DNA from: JAGHBT01 sp035311885
Lineage (GTDB): Bacteria; Krumholzibacteriota; Krumholzibacteriia; Krumholzibacteriales; WJIX01
DNA length: 36,702 bases
Direction: 5' to 3'
Assembly: GCA_964554125.1 (NCBI GenBank)
Contig: CAZKNG010000015.1
Coordinates: 1 to 36,702 of the forward strand
The translations under genes were made by a program, and so were the position numbers. Each line of letters begins with the position of its first letter. Position 1 is the stretch's first letter. Under the pieces are notes generated by a model, which saw only the letters and a program-made list of their open reading frames with translations, did no database searches and was not told the origin of the DNA. This document shows, piece by piece, positions 23,959 through 32,068 of this stretch.

Positions 23959-25071
23959 TTAGAAGGAGACTTTAGCGTCCAGCTGATAGCGGTTATAGTC
24001 TGTCTCCTTTTCCAGGTCCTTTTTATCCAGGTAATAGGTAAACGCCAGTGACGCGTTGTCGGCAATGCCTACTCCGAGGCCGAGCTGAAGTCCCTTGCCG
24101 TCTGTTCCTCCGCCCCAGGTATCACTGTCTGTGAACAAACCGAGAACAGCGTCCTTTTCCAGTTTACGGTAGTTGACGTGAAGTTTAACCGAGCCCAGCC
24201 CTTTACCTTTTTTGATTGTGGTTCCGGCAAGCCAGCCCTGGTTGTCTTCGTCGGCATCGCCGTTCTGAACGAAATTGCCGAAGATTTTGCATGAGACCTT
24301 TTCAACCTTGAAAGAGAGTTCTCCGAACAGCTCAAAGAGGTTGAAGTCATTGGCGTATCCGGTGATAGTATCCCCGGGAGCAACTTCAAACCGGGATCTG
24401 CTGTTTCCTCCGAAATCATCAGCTTCGTAGAACCCGGGATTTCCCATAACGTTGTCATAGCTGTAATATCCTCCGCCAAATGTGACTTTTACATCCTCCG
24501 CCGCGGCAACGGCGAGGCCGGTCTGTCCGGCGAAGAGCATGGTTTCATCGTCAGTCTTTCTTTCCTTGACGCAGAAACCTCCGCCCCTGAGGTGAAAATC
24601 TACCTTTTCGCTGACGCCTTTCTTGAATTTTAAGGACGCGCCCTCGAAACTCAGGTCGCCGTCCCAGATAAGCTCCGTCTTGCTCATCCGTATAAAAGGG
24701 TTACCCATCTTTCCGCCGATAACCGACAATCCCGGAATATAAGACGGCTGGTACTTGAAATATCCCCTGTCCAGATGAAAACCCTTGGTTGAAAAACCGT
24801 CTCCGATGGTCTGGTTTCCGGATACCGGGTCGGAACTTCCGGTAATCAGTCTGAAGTGAGCCGACCACTCTTCGTTCACCATGGCGTCAAGGCCCATTCT
24901 CGCCCTGATTCTCTGCCTGAACCTGTCGGTATCTTTGGATGCGTCATCGATCCCCTCGAAACGGTGTCGAAAATCACCGCCGAGGCTGATTCTGTCCTGC
25001 CAGCTTCCAGCTGAAACGGAACCGGCAGCGGTCACCGCTATCAGAGCGGTGATCAGAAACAATCTCTTCAT
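23959..25071 (-). CDS. Putative outer-membrane porin (beta-barrel)
   Basis: A Sec signal (LFLITALIAVTAAGSVSA) is followed by a 350-residue mature chain of alternating short amphipathic strands and polar turns, ending in the C-terminal Phe (QLDAKVSF) used by the outer-membrane assembly machinery. The opening, RISLGGDFRHRFEG with RFRQRIRARMGL, resembles the 'putative porin' family (Pfam PF16930) of diderm bacteria. Glycine-rich strands such as VKVTFGGGYYSYD fit a barrel wall. Third codon positions are markedly richer in C and G than in the genes to the left, as in a highly expressed gene. A gagagg ribosome site and a strong terminator frame it as a single-gene unit. Transported solute unknown. 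Confidence 0.82.
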   Translation of the reverse strand: MKRLFLITALIAVTAAGSVSAGSWQDRISLGGDFRHRFEGIDDASKDTDRFRQRIRARMGLDAMVNEEWSAHFRLITGSSDPVSGNQTIGDGFSTKGFHLDRGYFKYQPSYIPGLSVIGGKMGNPFIRMSKTELIWDGDLSFEGASLKFKKGVSEKVDFHLRGGGFCVKERKTDDETMLFAGQTGLAVAAAEDVKVTFGGGYYSYDNVMGNPGFYEADDFGGNSRSRFEVAPGDTITGYANDFNLFELFGELSFKVEKVSCKIFGNFVQNGDADEDNQGWLAGTTIKKGKGLGSVKLHVNYRKLEKDAVLGLFTDSDTWGGGTDGKGLQLGLGVGIADNASLAFTYYLDKKDLEKETDYNRYQLDAKVSF

Positions 25072-25271
25072 ATCCTCTCCTCTGTTGAAACTAATAAGGT
25101 ACTACTAGGTTATACAGGAGATATAATACGAAGGTAATGTTAGGGAGATATTAAGGGATAATTAATAAACAATTAAAATATTACGCGATGATAATGGCAG
25201 TGTTGGCGGAATCGCCCCCGTTATAGTTTTCTGGTTAGAAGAGGGCGCTCATTTTCAAATGAAATCCTTAT

Positions 25272-26675
25272 TTATTTTATCGAACCGATGATATCTGAGA
25301 CAAATTTCCCCGTATCCCATCCTCCTCTGGTGGTCATGCCCAACCGGACTGCTACCAGCTGCATGGAGGGAATAATGGTTACAGACTGGCCCTGGTAGCC
25401 CCGGCAGAAGAAAGCGTCCGGGGGAAGCCCGGGATATAGAGGATCTCCGGGGGTTTTGTTAAGCCAGAATTGGGCGCCGTAGTGTTCCCTGGTCGAAGCG
25501 GGAGCCGGGGTGACGGTGTACTCAACCCATCCGGAGGGCAGAATTTTTTCTCCCTCCCAGACACCGTTATTAAGATATAGAAGCCCGAACCGGACCCAGT
25601 CTCTGGCAGTTGCGTATGCTGGCCCTGCAAATGTCCCTGAAGCGTCCGGCTGCATGATGGTACTTCTCATACCGGTTTTGTTGAATAGTTCTCTGCGCGG
25701 GAAGGAAAGATATTCCTGATAATCGTCAAAAGAATGTCGTATGATTCGCGCGATGATGGCGGTGGTGCCGCTGGCATAAGCCCAATCTGTTCCGGGTTCT
25801 GAGACCAGCGGGAAGCTGGCCGCAAAGGCTCCCATATCCCGCTTGGTGAACAGCATGATGTTGACATCCGATAGAGGATCAGATGCATAACTTTCATCAA
25901 ACTCAAGTCCGCTGCTCATCCTTAACAGATGATCCAGCGTGATCTGCCTTCGGAGATCATCCGGATCCTGCCATTCGGGAACAGGCGCCGGATCATAGAT
26001 GTCCAGCTTTCCCTGTTTCACCCGTATACCCACAAGGGCACTAATAATGCTTTTTGTCAGAGACCATCCGATTAAAGGAGTATCTTTGGTGAAGCCGGGG
26101 GCGTATCGTTCAGCGATAAGGTCTCCTTTATAAGCTACTGCTACAGCCCTGGTTCTCCTCGGCCGTTCCGGGTCGGGTTCTCCGAAGGCTTTGTCTAATG
26201 CTTTATCCAGCAGGGATAGATCAATTTCATCCAGATGTTCTGACTCAAAAATAAGATCCCCTGTAGGCCAGGGCACCTTATCCGGGTTTGCAGGCTCAGG
26301 CTCCGGAATGGAAACCGGCCAGGAACGGACATTCTCCTCATCTGTTCCGCTCAGAAGAATAGATCCCAGTTTATCGATGTGTATGGCCTTTGCTTTCACT
26401 AGTCCAAAGATAGATGCCTCTACCTCTTTTTTGTCTAAATTCACTTCAGTCTTTATCGGATCGAACAGGTGATGAAAAGAAAGGTCCTGTTCTATAACCG
26501 ATTCAGGGTTCCTCTTTGAGATAAAAACTCCACAACAGAGGATTTTGGCCTTATAACCGCAACCAACCCGCCCCTTTTTAAGATAAGGATAATATGAGAT
26601 CCCCACATAAGCGAGAAGTCCCGCCAGAATGATGACCACACTTACCAATACTCTTTTTTTAGTAAAAAATTTCAA
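25272..26675 (-). CDS. Serine hydrolase, class C beta-lactamase/6-aminohexanoate-dimer hydrolase fold
   Basis: A 467-residue protein with one N-terminal membrane helix (VLVSVVIILAGLLAYVGISYY) followed by an extracytoplasmic domain. The catalytic Ser-x-x-Lys is SLTK at residues 205-208 and the Tyr motif is WAYASG with Tyr300, the layout of family S12 (AmpC, NylB, esterase EstB). The region RMSSGLEFDESYASDP and the closing QGQSVTIIPSMQLVAVRLG match NylB-like hydrolases more than true beta-lactamases, so antibiotic resistance should not be inferred. The start is a TTG with agaggga seven bases ahead. It stands alone, upstream of the porin gene on the same strand with a 200-base gap. Confidence 0.88.
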   Translation of the reverse strand: MKFFTKKRVLVSVVIILAGLLAYVGISYYPYLKKGRVGCGYKAKILCCGVFISKRNPESVIEQDLSFHHLFDPIKTEVNLDKKEVEASIFGLVKAKAIHIDKLGSILLSGTDEENVRSWPVSIPEPEPANPDKVPWPTGDLIFESEHLDEIDLSLLDKALDKAFGEPDPERPRRTRAVAVAYKGDLIAERYAPGFTKDTPLIGWSLTKSIISALVGIRVKQGKLDIYDPAPVPEWQDPDDLRRQITLDHLLRMSSGLEFDESYASDPLSDVNIMLFTKRDMGAFAASFPLVSEPGTDWAYASGTTAIIARIIRHSFDDYQEYLSFPRRELFNKTGMRSTIMQPDASGTFAGPAYATARDWVRFGLLYLNNGVWEGEKILPSGWVEYTVTPAPASTREHYGAQFWLNKTPGDPLYPGLPPDAFFCRGYQGQSVTIIPSMQLVAVRLGMTTRGGWDTGKFVSDIIGSIK

Positions 26676-26959
26676 CTTTGCATCCCTCTTATCTGACAGA
26701 AAACAGCAGTAAGTTTAACCTGCCGGGGGATAAGACTTCAAGATGAAAGCCCGGGATTCACTTATATTTTCAGGGCTATCCGAATTTTCACTCTTCTGTC
26801 TGCGGGAATTCTAAGAAATCCTTTTTTTTCTGTCAGAGACGGGAATTTCCATAACACGGCTTCAATCTTAAATTCTTTCCCGGCTCTCTTTTACACCTCA
26901 AAAAATCGGGGAAACACAAATAGATAAAATATCTTTACAATTAAAATGGTTGTTTATAG
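26676..26959. other. Intergenic region between the serine hydrolase and the amylase remnant
   Basis: About 280 bases with no supported frame, RNA gene or clear promoter. The right half is A/T-rich. If the amylase gene was once complete, its missing front would have lain here, but no residual similarity was recognised. Confidence 0.4.
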
Positions 26960-27289
26960 AGTCAGATAAAGACGGAAGTTTTTCACATTAATAATGAGAG
27001 CAAGTTCCTAGCATATCATAGCTGGGAAAGGGGCGGTCCGGAAGACAGTACGGTCGTGGCAGTGAATATGCCGGGTAGTGAATTCCGGAATTACCGGACA
27101 GGCCTGCCGGCAGAAGCTCTCTGAAAGGTTCGTTTTAACAGCGATTCCAAAGACTACGACCATGAATTCTCCGGACTTGATTGTCCGGATGTAACCGCGG
27201 ACAGGAACTCAAAGGACGGTCAGCCATGCGGCGGGGCGGCAAATGTTGCTCCGTACAGCGCAGTGACTCTTTCACAGGATAGAGGATAG
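26960..27289 (+). pseudogene. C-terminal remnant of a GH13 alpha-amylase-family gene, with in-frame TGA
   Basis: Reading from 26960, the frame gives EVFHINNESKFLAYHSWERG, then STVVAVNMPGSEFRNYRTGL, a TGA at 27122-27124, then KVRFNSDSKDYDHEF and ANVAPYSAVTLSQDRG before a final TAG at 27287. This is the all-beta C-terminal domain found at the end of GH13 amylases, with RFNSD and PYSAVTLSQD as the telling blocks. The TGA falls exactly where the family has Trp before KVRFNSD, so TGG has mutated to TGA. A TAG closes the frame at 26957, and no catalytic-barrel sequence precedes it. The gene is therefore both truncated and interrupted, and it lies just upstream of corA on the same strand. Confidence 0.75.
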
Positions 27290-27321
27290 GAATACTACTA
27301 AAATTCAGGAGGTGAATACCA

Positions 27322-28386
27322 ATGAAGAAGATATTCAAAAAGAGGAAAAAGAAGTTGGGTCTTCCGCCAGGCACACTTGTCTATGACGGCGAGGAGCAGG
27401 CCGGGAAGACCAGGGTTACGGTGATAGATTACGACAAGGAACGATTGGAAGAGAAGGTCGTTGAAGATATAGAAGAATCTTTTCCTTTCAGGGACAGTTC
27501 TTCTGTTACCTGGATAAATGTGGACGGGCTCAGGGACGTGAAACTGATCGAGAGCCTGGGAAACCACTTCGGGTTCCACACCCTGGTGCTGGAGGATATT
27601 CTCAGTACCGGTCAGAGGCCTAAATTCGAGGAGTTCGAGGATCACCTGTTTATAGTACTCAGAATGCTTGATTACAGTGATGAAGATAACGAGATCACAA
27701 CAGAGCAGGTCAGCCTGCTGGTGGGAAAGAACTACGTGATATCTTTTCAGGAGCATGAGGGGGATCTTTTCGGGCCGGTCCGGGAACGGCTCCGGAACCG
27801 GAAGGGGAGGATAACAAAGCAGGGGGCCGACTACCTGGCCTATTCCCTGATAGATATTATTGTGGATAACTACTTCAATATGCTGGAGAAAACCGGGGAC
27901 CGGCTGGAAACGATGGAGGACCTGGTGATCGAAAAACCTGAGCCCGAAACTCTTCAGCAGATAAGGGCGATAAAAAGGGAGATGATATTTCTCAGAAGAT
28001 CGGCCTGGCCCCTCAGGGAAGTAATAAGTAACCTGGAAAGGGCCGAGCCGGGGATTATTCACAAATCAACGAAGATATATCTCAGAGATGTATACGATCA
28101 TATAATACAGGTGGTGGATACTATAGAGACGATGAGGGATATGATCTCAGGCCTGCAGGACGTTTATATGTCCAGTGTGAGCAACAGCATGAACGAAGTG
28201 ATGAAGGTTCTCACCATCATAGCCACAATATTCATCCCCCTTACCTTCATAGCTGGTATATACGGGATGAACTTTGAGCATATGCCTGAACTTAAATACC
28301 CCTGGGCATACCCTGCTGTCTGGGGTGTCATGGCGATTGCGGCTGTACTGATGGTTGTCTTTTTCAGAAAGAAGAAGTGGATGTGA
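27322..28386 (+). CDS. corA: CorA magnesium/cobalt transporter
   Basis: A homopentameric channel for Mg2+ (and Co2+/Ni2+) in the inner membrane. The 354 residues comprise a cytoplasmic funnel domain with WINVDGLRDVKLIESLG and the long stalk helix. Two C-terminal helices follow. The first ends in the selectivity signature YGMN at 314-317 and the loop FEHMPELKYP, and a basic tail (RKKKWM) closes the chain. The end is near-identical in layout to Thermotoga CorA. The ribosome site aggaggtg lies eight bases ahead of the ATG. The gene follows the amylase remnant by 32 bases and may use its old transcript. Codon usage is C/G-rich at third positions, like the genes to its right. Confidence 0.96.
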   Translation: MKKIFKKRKKKLGLPPGTLVYDGEEQAGKTRVTVIDYDKERLEEKVVEDIEESFPFRDSSSVTWINVDGLRDVKLIESLGNHFGFHTLVLEDILSTGQRPKFEEFEDHLFIVLRMLDYSDEDNEITTEQVSLLVGKNYVISFQEHEGDLFGPVRERLRNRKGRITKQGADYLAYSLIDIIVDNYFNMLEKTGDRLETMEDLVIEKPEPETLQQIRAIKREMIFLRRSAWPLREVISNLERAEPGIIHKSTKIYLRDVYDHIIQVVDTIETMRDMISGLQDVYMSSVSNSMNEVMKVLTIIATIFIPLTFIAGIYGMNFEHMPELKYPWAYPAVWGVMAIAAVLMVVFFRKKKWM

Positions 28387-28538
28387 AATAGATACGAACC
28401 TGTTTATTATACCCTTCAGCGTTATGACCAGGGGAGATCTCAATAAGTGCCGCGGCGCTTTGCCGGACTGCAGTTCCGCTGCTTTCCAGCCCCTATGCGG
28501 CAAAAGAGCCCCCGGAAGGTTTTTAGGATTATACTTCA

Positions 28539-28560
28539 AAGCACCTGCAGTATAAATTAA
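28539..28560 (+). repeat. 22-bp dispersed repeat, copy 1
   Basis: This stretch, aagcacctgcagtataaatt plus aa, matches the last 22 bases of the window with a single difference (c for t). It lies in the 306-base gap after corA, which otherwise shows only the hairpin at 28664-28689. No flanking target duplication or longer shared sequence was found. Confidence 0.6.
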
Positions 28561-28663
28561 TGGTTGCAGGATCTGGAATTAATCTGGTATTTTCTACTTA
28601 TGGGAATCTGATGGGATAAATAAACTAAATCTATTCGTGTTAGACAGCGGTTTTATAGTGCGG

Positions 28664-28689
28664 TTATTCAGTTGTGCGGGGCTGAATAA
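28664..28689 (+). promoter_or_regulatory. Hairpin-forming inverted repeat at the flavin reductase ribosome site
   Basis: TTATTCAG and CTGAATAA are exact 8-bp arms around a ten-base loop containing GGGG. The second arm ends three bases before the ATG at 28693, so the hairpin would display or hide the only Shine-Dalgarno-like bases, or serve as an operator. The function is inference. Confidence 0.4.
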
Positions 28690-28692
28690 TAT

Positions 28693-29286
28693 ATGTTGGG
28701 CATGATGGCGATTAATAAGATAAAAACTGACTATCTGAAGTACTTCTGGCCAATGCGGCACTACCTTGTGACATGCGGCAGCAACAGTCAGGTTAACATC
28801 ATCGCTGTAAGTTTCTGCATGCCGGTCTCCAAAGAGCCGCCTATGGTTGCTTGTGCAATCGGTCATATGATCTATTCCAGAGAAATCATTCAGCAGACCC
28901 GGGAATTTGTAATCAATGTTCCTCCGCTGGAATTAAAACGTCACATATACTACTGTGGCTTCCATTCAGGAAGAGATGTCAACAAATTCAAAGAAACAGG
29001 ATTGACTCCGCTGCCAGCCCGTCATGTCAGTGTGCCAATCATAGCTGAATGCGTAGCACAGATGGAGTGCCGTGTCACACAATCCGTTGTTTCCGGTGAC
29101 AAACGTCTTTTTATCGCGAACGTGCTCGACGCTTACGCGGATGAGGATATCGAGCACGGTATTCGAACAGTTGAATACGCCACCGGTAATTTCCCAGAAA
29201 AAGTTTATGGAGGGCGATCAGGTTCTACGACAGATGAAGAAGCCCAACAAACCAAATCCAGAGGGCGCGGTAATACGCGCCGTTGA
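28693..29286 (+). CDS. Flavin reductase-like (FMN-binding split-barrel) protein
   Basis: A 197-residue member of the flavin-reductase-like domain family, which binds FMN and either reduces free flavin or acts as a flavoprotein of unknown substrate. The split-barrel core runs from YFWPMRHYLVTCG through IIAVSFCMPVSKEPPMVACA. The SREIIQQTREFVINVP segment follows, as expected around the FMN phosphate site. A nearly unstructured basic tail (KSRGRGNTRR) closes the chain. Three closely spaced ATGs (28693, 28702, 28705) leave the start open, and the ribosome site is poor or sits in the hairpin loop. It precedes catalase by 75 bases on the same strand. The pair may serve redox defence, but that link rests on position alone. 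Confidence 0.8.
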   Translation: MLGMMAINKIKTDYLKYFWPMRHYLVTCGSNSQVNIIAVSFCMPVSKEPPMVACAIGHMIYSREIIQQTREFVINVPPLELKRHIYYCGFHSGRDVNKFKETGLTPLPARHVSVPIIAECVAQMECRVTQSVVSGDKRLFIANVLDAYADEDIEHGIRTVEYATGNFPEKVYGGRSGSTTDEEAQQTKSRGRGNTRR

Positions 29287-29361
29287 TTTGCTCTATCAGG
29301 CGTGTAAGTCAGATGGGAGAAAATTATAATCCAGAGATCTAAGAATAAAGGAGGTTTTATC

Positions 29362-30816
29362 ATGAAAAAGAAGGAACGGAAACCCACAACCAACGATGCG
29401 GGTATTCCTGTGTCGAGCGATGAATATTCGCTCACTGTCGGGCCAGACGGTCCCATTCTGCTTCACGATCATTATCTGGTCGAGCAGATGGCCAATTTCA
29501 ACAGGGAGATGATTCCTGACCGCCAGCCCCACGCGAAGGGATCTGGTGCCTTCGGACACTTTGAAGTAACCAGCGACGTTAGTGCCTATACGAAGGCGGC
29601 CTTGTTTCAACCGGGCGTGAAAACAGAGGTTCTGGCCCGGTTTTCAACGGTAGCCGGAGAAAGCGGAAGCCCTGACACCTGGAGAGATGTACGCGGGTTT
29701 GCTCTCAAGTTCTACACCACCGAGGGCAATTACGACATGGTTGGCAACAACACGCCGGTATTCTTCATACGGGATCCAATGAAGTTCCAGGACTTCATTC
29801 ATTCGCAGAAACGCCGTGCGGATAACGGACTGCGGGACAACGATATGCAGTGGGATTTCTGGACTCTGTCTCCTGAATCCGCTCATCAGGTAACCATTCT
29901 TATGAGCGATCGCGGCATTCCCAAAAGCTACCGTCACATGAACGGCTACACGAGCCATACCTACATGTGGATCAACGCCGAAGGGGAGCGCTTCTGGGTT
30001 AAATATCACTTCAAGACCGACCAGGGTATCGGCTTCCTTACGCAGGAGGAGGGCGACCGTATTGCCGGTGAGGACGCCGATTACCACCGCCGCGATCTGT
30101 TTGATGCGATCAAGCGGGGGGACCATCCCAGCTGGACTCTGAAAGTCCAGATCATGCCGTTCGAAGAGGCTCAGACTTACAGATTCAATCCGTTCGACCT
30201 GACCAAGGTCTGGCCCCACAGCGACTATCCGGTGCGTGAAGTGGGTCGGCTTATACTGGACCGAAATCCTTCCGATTTTCATGCCGAGATCGAACAGGCG
30301 GCTTTCGAGCCGAACAACCTTGTGCCGGGTATCGGTCCCAGCCCAGATAAAATGCTGCTTGCCCGCCTGGTTTCTTACTCTGACGCTCACCGCGCGCGCC
30401 TGGGTGTCAACTACAAGCAGATCCCGGTGAACCGGCCGAAATGCCCTGTACACAGCTACAGCAAGGGCGGTGCGATGCGAATGGATAATGTCTCCGATCC
30501 TGTTTACAAGCCGAATTCCAAGGGTGGACCCAAGGCCGATCCCGAGCGCTATCCGGAGCAGGCAATCTGGAGTGCCAATGGTGAGTTTATCAGATCCGCC
30601 TACACCAAACGCAAGGATGATGGAGACTTTGTGCAGCCGGGAGTCTTGGTACGCAGGGTGATGGATGACGAGCAGCGCGACCGGCTTGTATCCAACGTGG
30701 TCGGTCACCTTAAGGGCGGTGTGACCGAGCCGGTCCTTGAGAAAGCTTTCGAATACTGGCGCAATATCGACAAGGAGATCGGCGACCGTATTGCGAAGGG
30801 CGTAAAAGAAGGCTGA
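29362..30816 (+). CDS. katA: Monofunctional heme catalase (small-subunit type)
   Basis: Decomposes hydrogen peroxide to water and oxygen. At 484 residues it fits the clade 3 small-subunit catalases. The distal His lies in RQPHAKGSGAFGHFEVT, the distal Asn in DMVGNNTPVFFIRD, and the proximal heme-ligand segment is LARLVSYSDAHRARLGVNY. That segment has Val where Phe is usual (RLFSYPDTHRHRLG) but keeps the Tyr. NRPKCPVHSYSKGGAMR follows as in typical catalases. A perfect aaaggaggt ribosome site precedes the ATG by six bases. Third codon positions are strongly C/G-rich compared with the left third of the window, consistent with high expression or recent acquisition. Confidence 0.96.
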   Translation: MKKKERKPTTNDAGIPVSSDEYSLTVGPDGPILLHDHYLVEQMANFNREMIPDRQPHAKGSGAFGHFEVTSDVSAYTKAALFQPGVKTEVLARFSTVAGESGSPDTWRDVRGFALKFYTTEGNYDMVGNNTPVFFIRDPMKFQDFIHSQKRRADNGLRDNDMQWDFWTLSPESAHQVTILMSDRGIPKSYRHMNGYTSHTYMWINAEGERFWVKYHFKTDQGIGFLTQEEGDRIAGEDADYHRRDLFDAIKRGDHPSWTLKVQIMPFEEAQTYRFNPFDLTKVWPHSDYPVREVGRLILDRNPSDFHAEIEQAAFEPNNLVPGIGPSPDKMLLARLVSYSDAHRARLGVNYKQIPVNRPKCPVHSYSKGGAMRMDNVSDPVYKPNSKGGPKADPERYPEQAIWSANGEFIRSAYTKRKDDGDFVQPGVLVRRVMDDEQRDRLVSNVVGHLKGGVTEPVLEKAFEYWRNIDKEIGDRIAKGVKEG

Positions 30817-30906
30817 TCTCACCTTGCTTTTGTGAGAGGTCGATAAATATAGACTTCCCTAGGCGCTATCGAGATTTAACTTTTTGCCGGGAATGGCGAT
30901 CTAACA

Positions 30907-31839
30907 ATGCGCATAGAGATATTAGGAACGGAATCGCTCGGAGTGAGGGGGCTTTCCTGCAGGATAGAAGTGGGCGAGCGGGTGATCATGATAGATCCCG
31001 GAATAGCCCTGGGATATCAGAGGCACGGACTACTGCCTCATCCGTTTCAAGTAGCTGTTGGCAGATCTATTCGAGAGAGAATATTGCGGTTTCTCACCGA
31101 AGCCACTGATGTGGTTATCAGTCATTATCACGGAGACCATATCCCCCTTGTAAACGCCAATCCATATCAGCTTGACGCGGAAGCCGTTACCGGTCTAAAG
31201 CCGGAGGTGCGGTTTTGGAACCGGAGTACAATCGGTCTGTCGAAAAAGATGGCGCAAAGGGCCGAGGCGCTGGCCTTTGCTCTCGACCGGGAATTTATCG
31301 GTTCCGAGGGAAAGAGCGACGGAATTATCAGTTGTTCCGAGCCGGTACCTCACGGCGTTAATAAGGGTCGTATGGGAAATGTGATGATGACAAGAATAGA
31401 AGATAAAGGAGAAGTTTTTGTCCACGCTTCCGATATTCAGCTGCTCAACCCGGAATCAATAGAGATAATAATTGAGTGGAAGCCCGACACAGTGCTGCTT
31501 TCGGGCCCTCCTCTATATCTCAACAGGTTATCACGCCAACAACGGGAGAGTGCCCGTTCCAACGCAATATTATTATCCATGTCGATTGATACTCTGATTA
31601 TAGACCATCACGTCGCGAGAAGCGAAGCAGGAATAAAGTGGCTGGATCAAATTTCTTCTGAAACTGGAAAAAGGGTGTGTTGCGCCGCTGACTTCATGAA
31701 AAAACCCCGTCTTTTACTGGAGGCCTGGCGAAGAAGGCTATACCGTGATTTGTCTGTCCGACAAAACTGGCATGAGGATTACGCCCGTGGAAAGGCCAGT
31801 GTGGAAGGGTATAGAAGGTGGCGTGAGCACAAAGCCTGA
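30907..31839 (+). CDS. UPF0282-type metallo-beta-lactamase-fold hydrolase
   Basis: The 310-residue protein begins MRIEILGTESLGVRGLSCRI, with VIMIDPGIALGYQRHGLLPH next. This pattern is characteristic of the UPF0282 family, best known from archaea. The metal motif SHYHGDHIPL supplies the usual His-x-His-x-Asp-His ligands, and VPHGVNKG, VHASDIQLLN and IIDHHVAR offer further ligands in the expected order. The activity is uncharacterised. The ribosome site is weak, and the gene follows catalase by 90 bases, with a small unknown reading frame six bases behind it. Confidence 0.85.
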   Translation: MRIEILGTESLGVRGLSCRIEVGERVIMIDPGIALGYQRHGLLPHPFQVAVGRSIRERILRFLTEATDVVISHYHGDHIPLVNANPYQLDAEAVTGLKPEVRFWNRSTIGLSKKMAQRAEALAFALDREFIGSEGKSDGIISCSEPVPHGVNKGRMGNVMMTRIEDKGEVFVHASDIQLLNPESIEIIIEWKPDTVLLSGPPLYLNRLSRQQRESARSNAILLSMSIDTLIIDHHVARSEAGIKWLDQISSETGKRVCCAADFMKKPRLLLEAWRRRLYRDLSVRQNWHEDYARGKASVEGYRRWREHKA

Positions 31840-31845
31840 AAAACG

Positions 31846-32067
31846 GTGATAATGCAGATTTCTATAAACTTCCGAGAGGCAGAAAATTACATTGCGGGAA
31901 TATTATTGAAAAATATAAAGCTTACCGGGCCTGAAAATAAAGATCTTCACCTTTCATACTTCAGAGTTTCCTCCACTGCTGAGATTATGCGGCGAGATAT
32001 CCCTGGAAATATTTCCGCCTCCATGGATGAAATCTTCTCCAGCCTTTCCCCTTCCATAGAATCATAA
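31846..32067 (+). CDS. Small hypothetical protein
   Basis: A 73-residue reading frame starting six bases after the UPF0282 gene, with a modest ggtgat site ahead of an alternative ATG at 31852. The sequence (IAGILLKNIKLTG, LHLSYFRVSSTAEIMRRDIP) has no membrane segment and no family I recognise. Tight spacing favours a real gene; lack of recognisable homology and convergence onto the next gene, which ends two bases away, argue for caution. Confidence 0.35.
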   Translation: MIMQISINFREAENYIAGILLKNIKLTGPENKDLHLSYFRVSSTAEIMRRDIPGNISASMDEIFSSLSPSIES

Positions 32068-32068
32068 C

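Noticed and set aside
25190..25215. Possible sigma-54 promoter (tggcag...ttggc)
   Set aside because: Spacing and the -12 GC element do not fit the TGGCAC-N5-TTGC consensus.
27298..28062. Long minus-strand open frame opposite corA (254 codons)
   Set aside because: Antisense shadow of corA with no family features.
29644..30822. Long minus-strand open frame opposite catalase (392 codons)
   Set aside because: Shadow of the strongly G/C-biased catalase codons; the plus strand gives an unmistakable catalase.
30817..30850. Possible terminator after catalase (ctcac/gtgag)
   Set aside because: Only a 5-bp stem and no T-tract.
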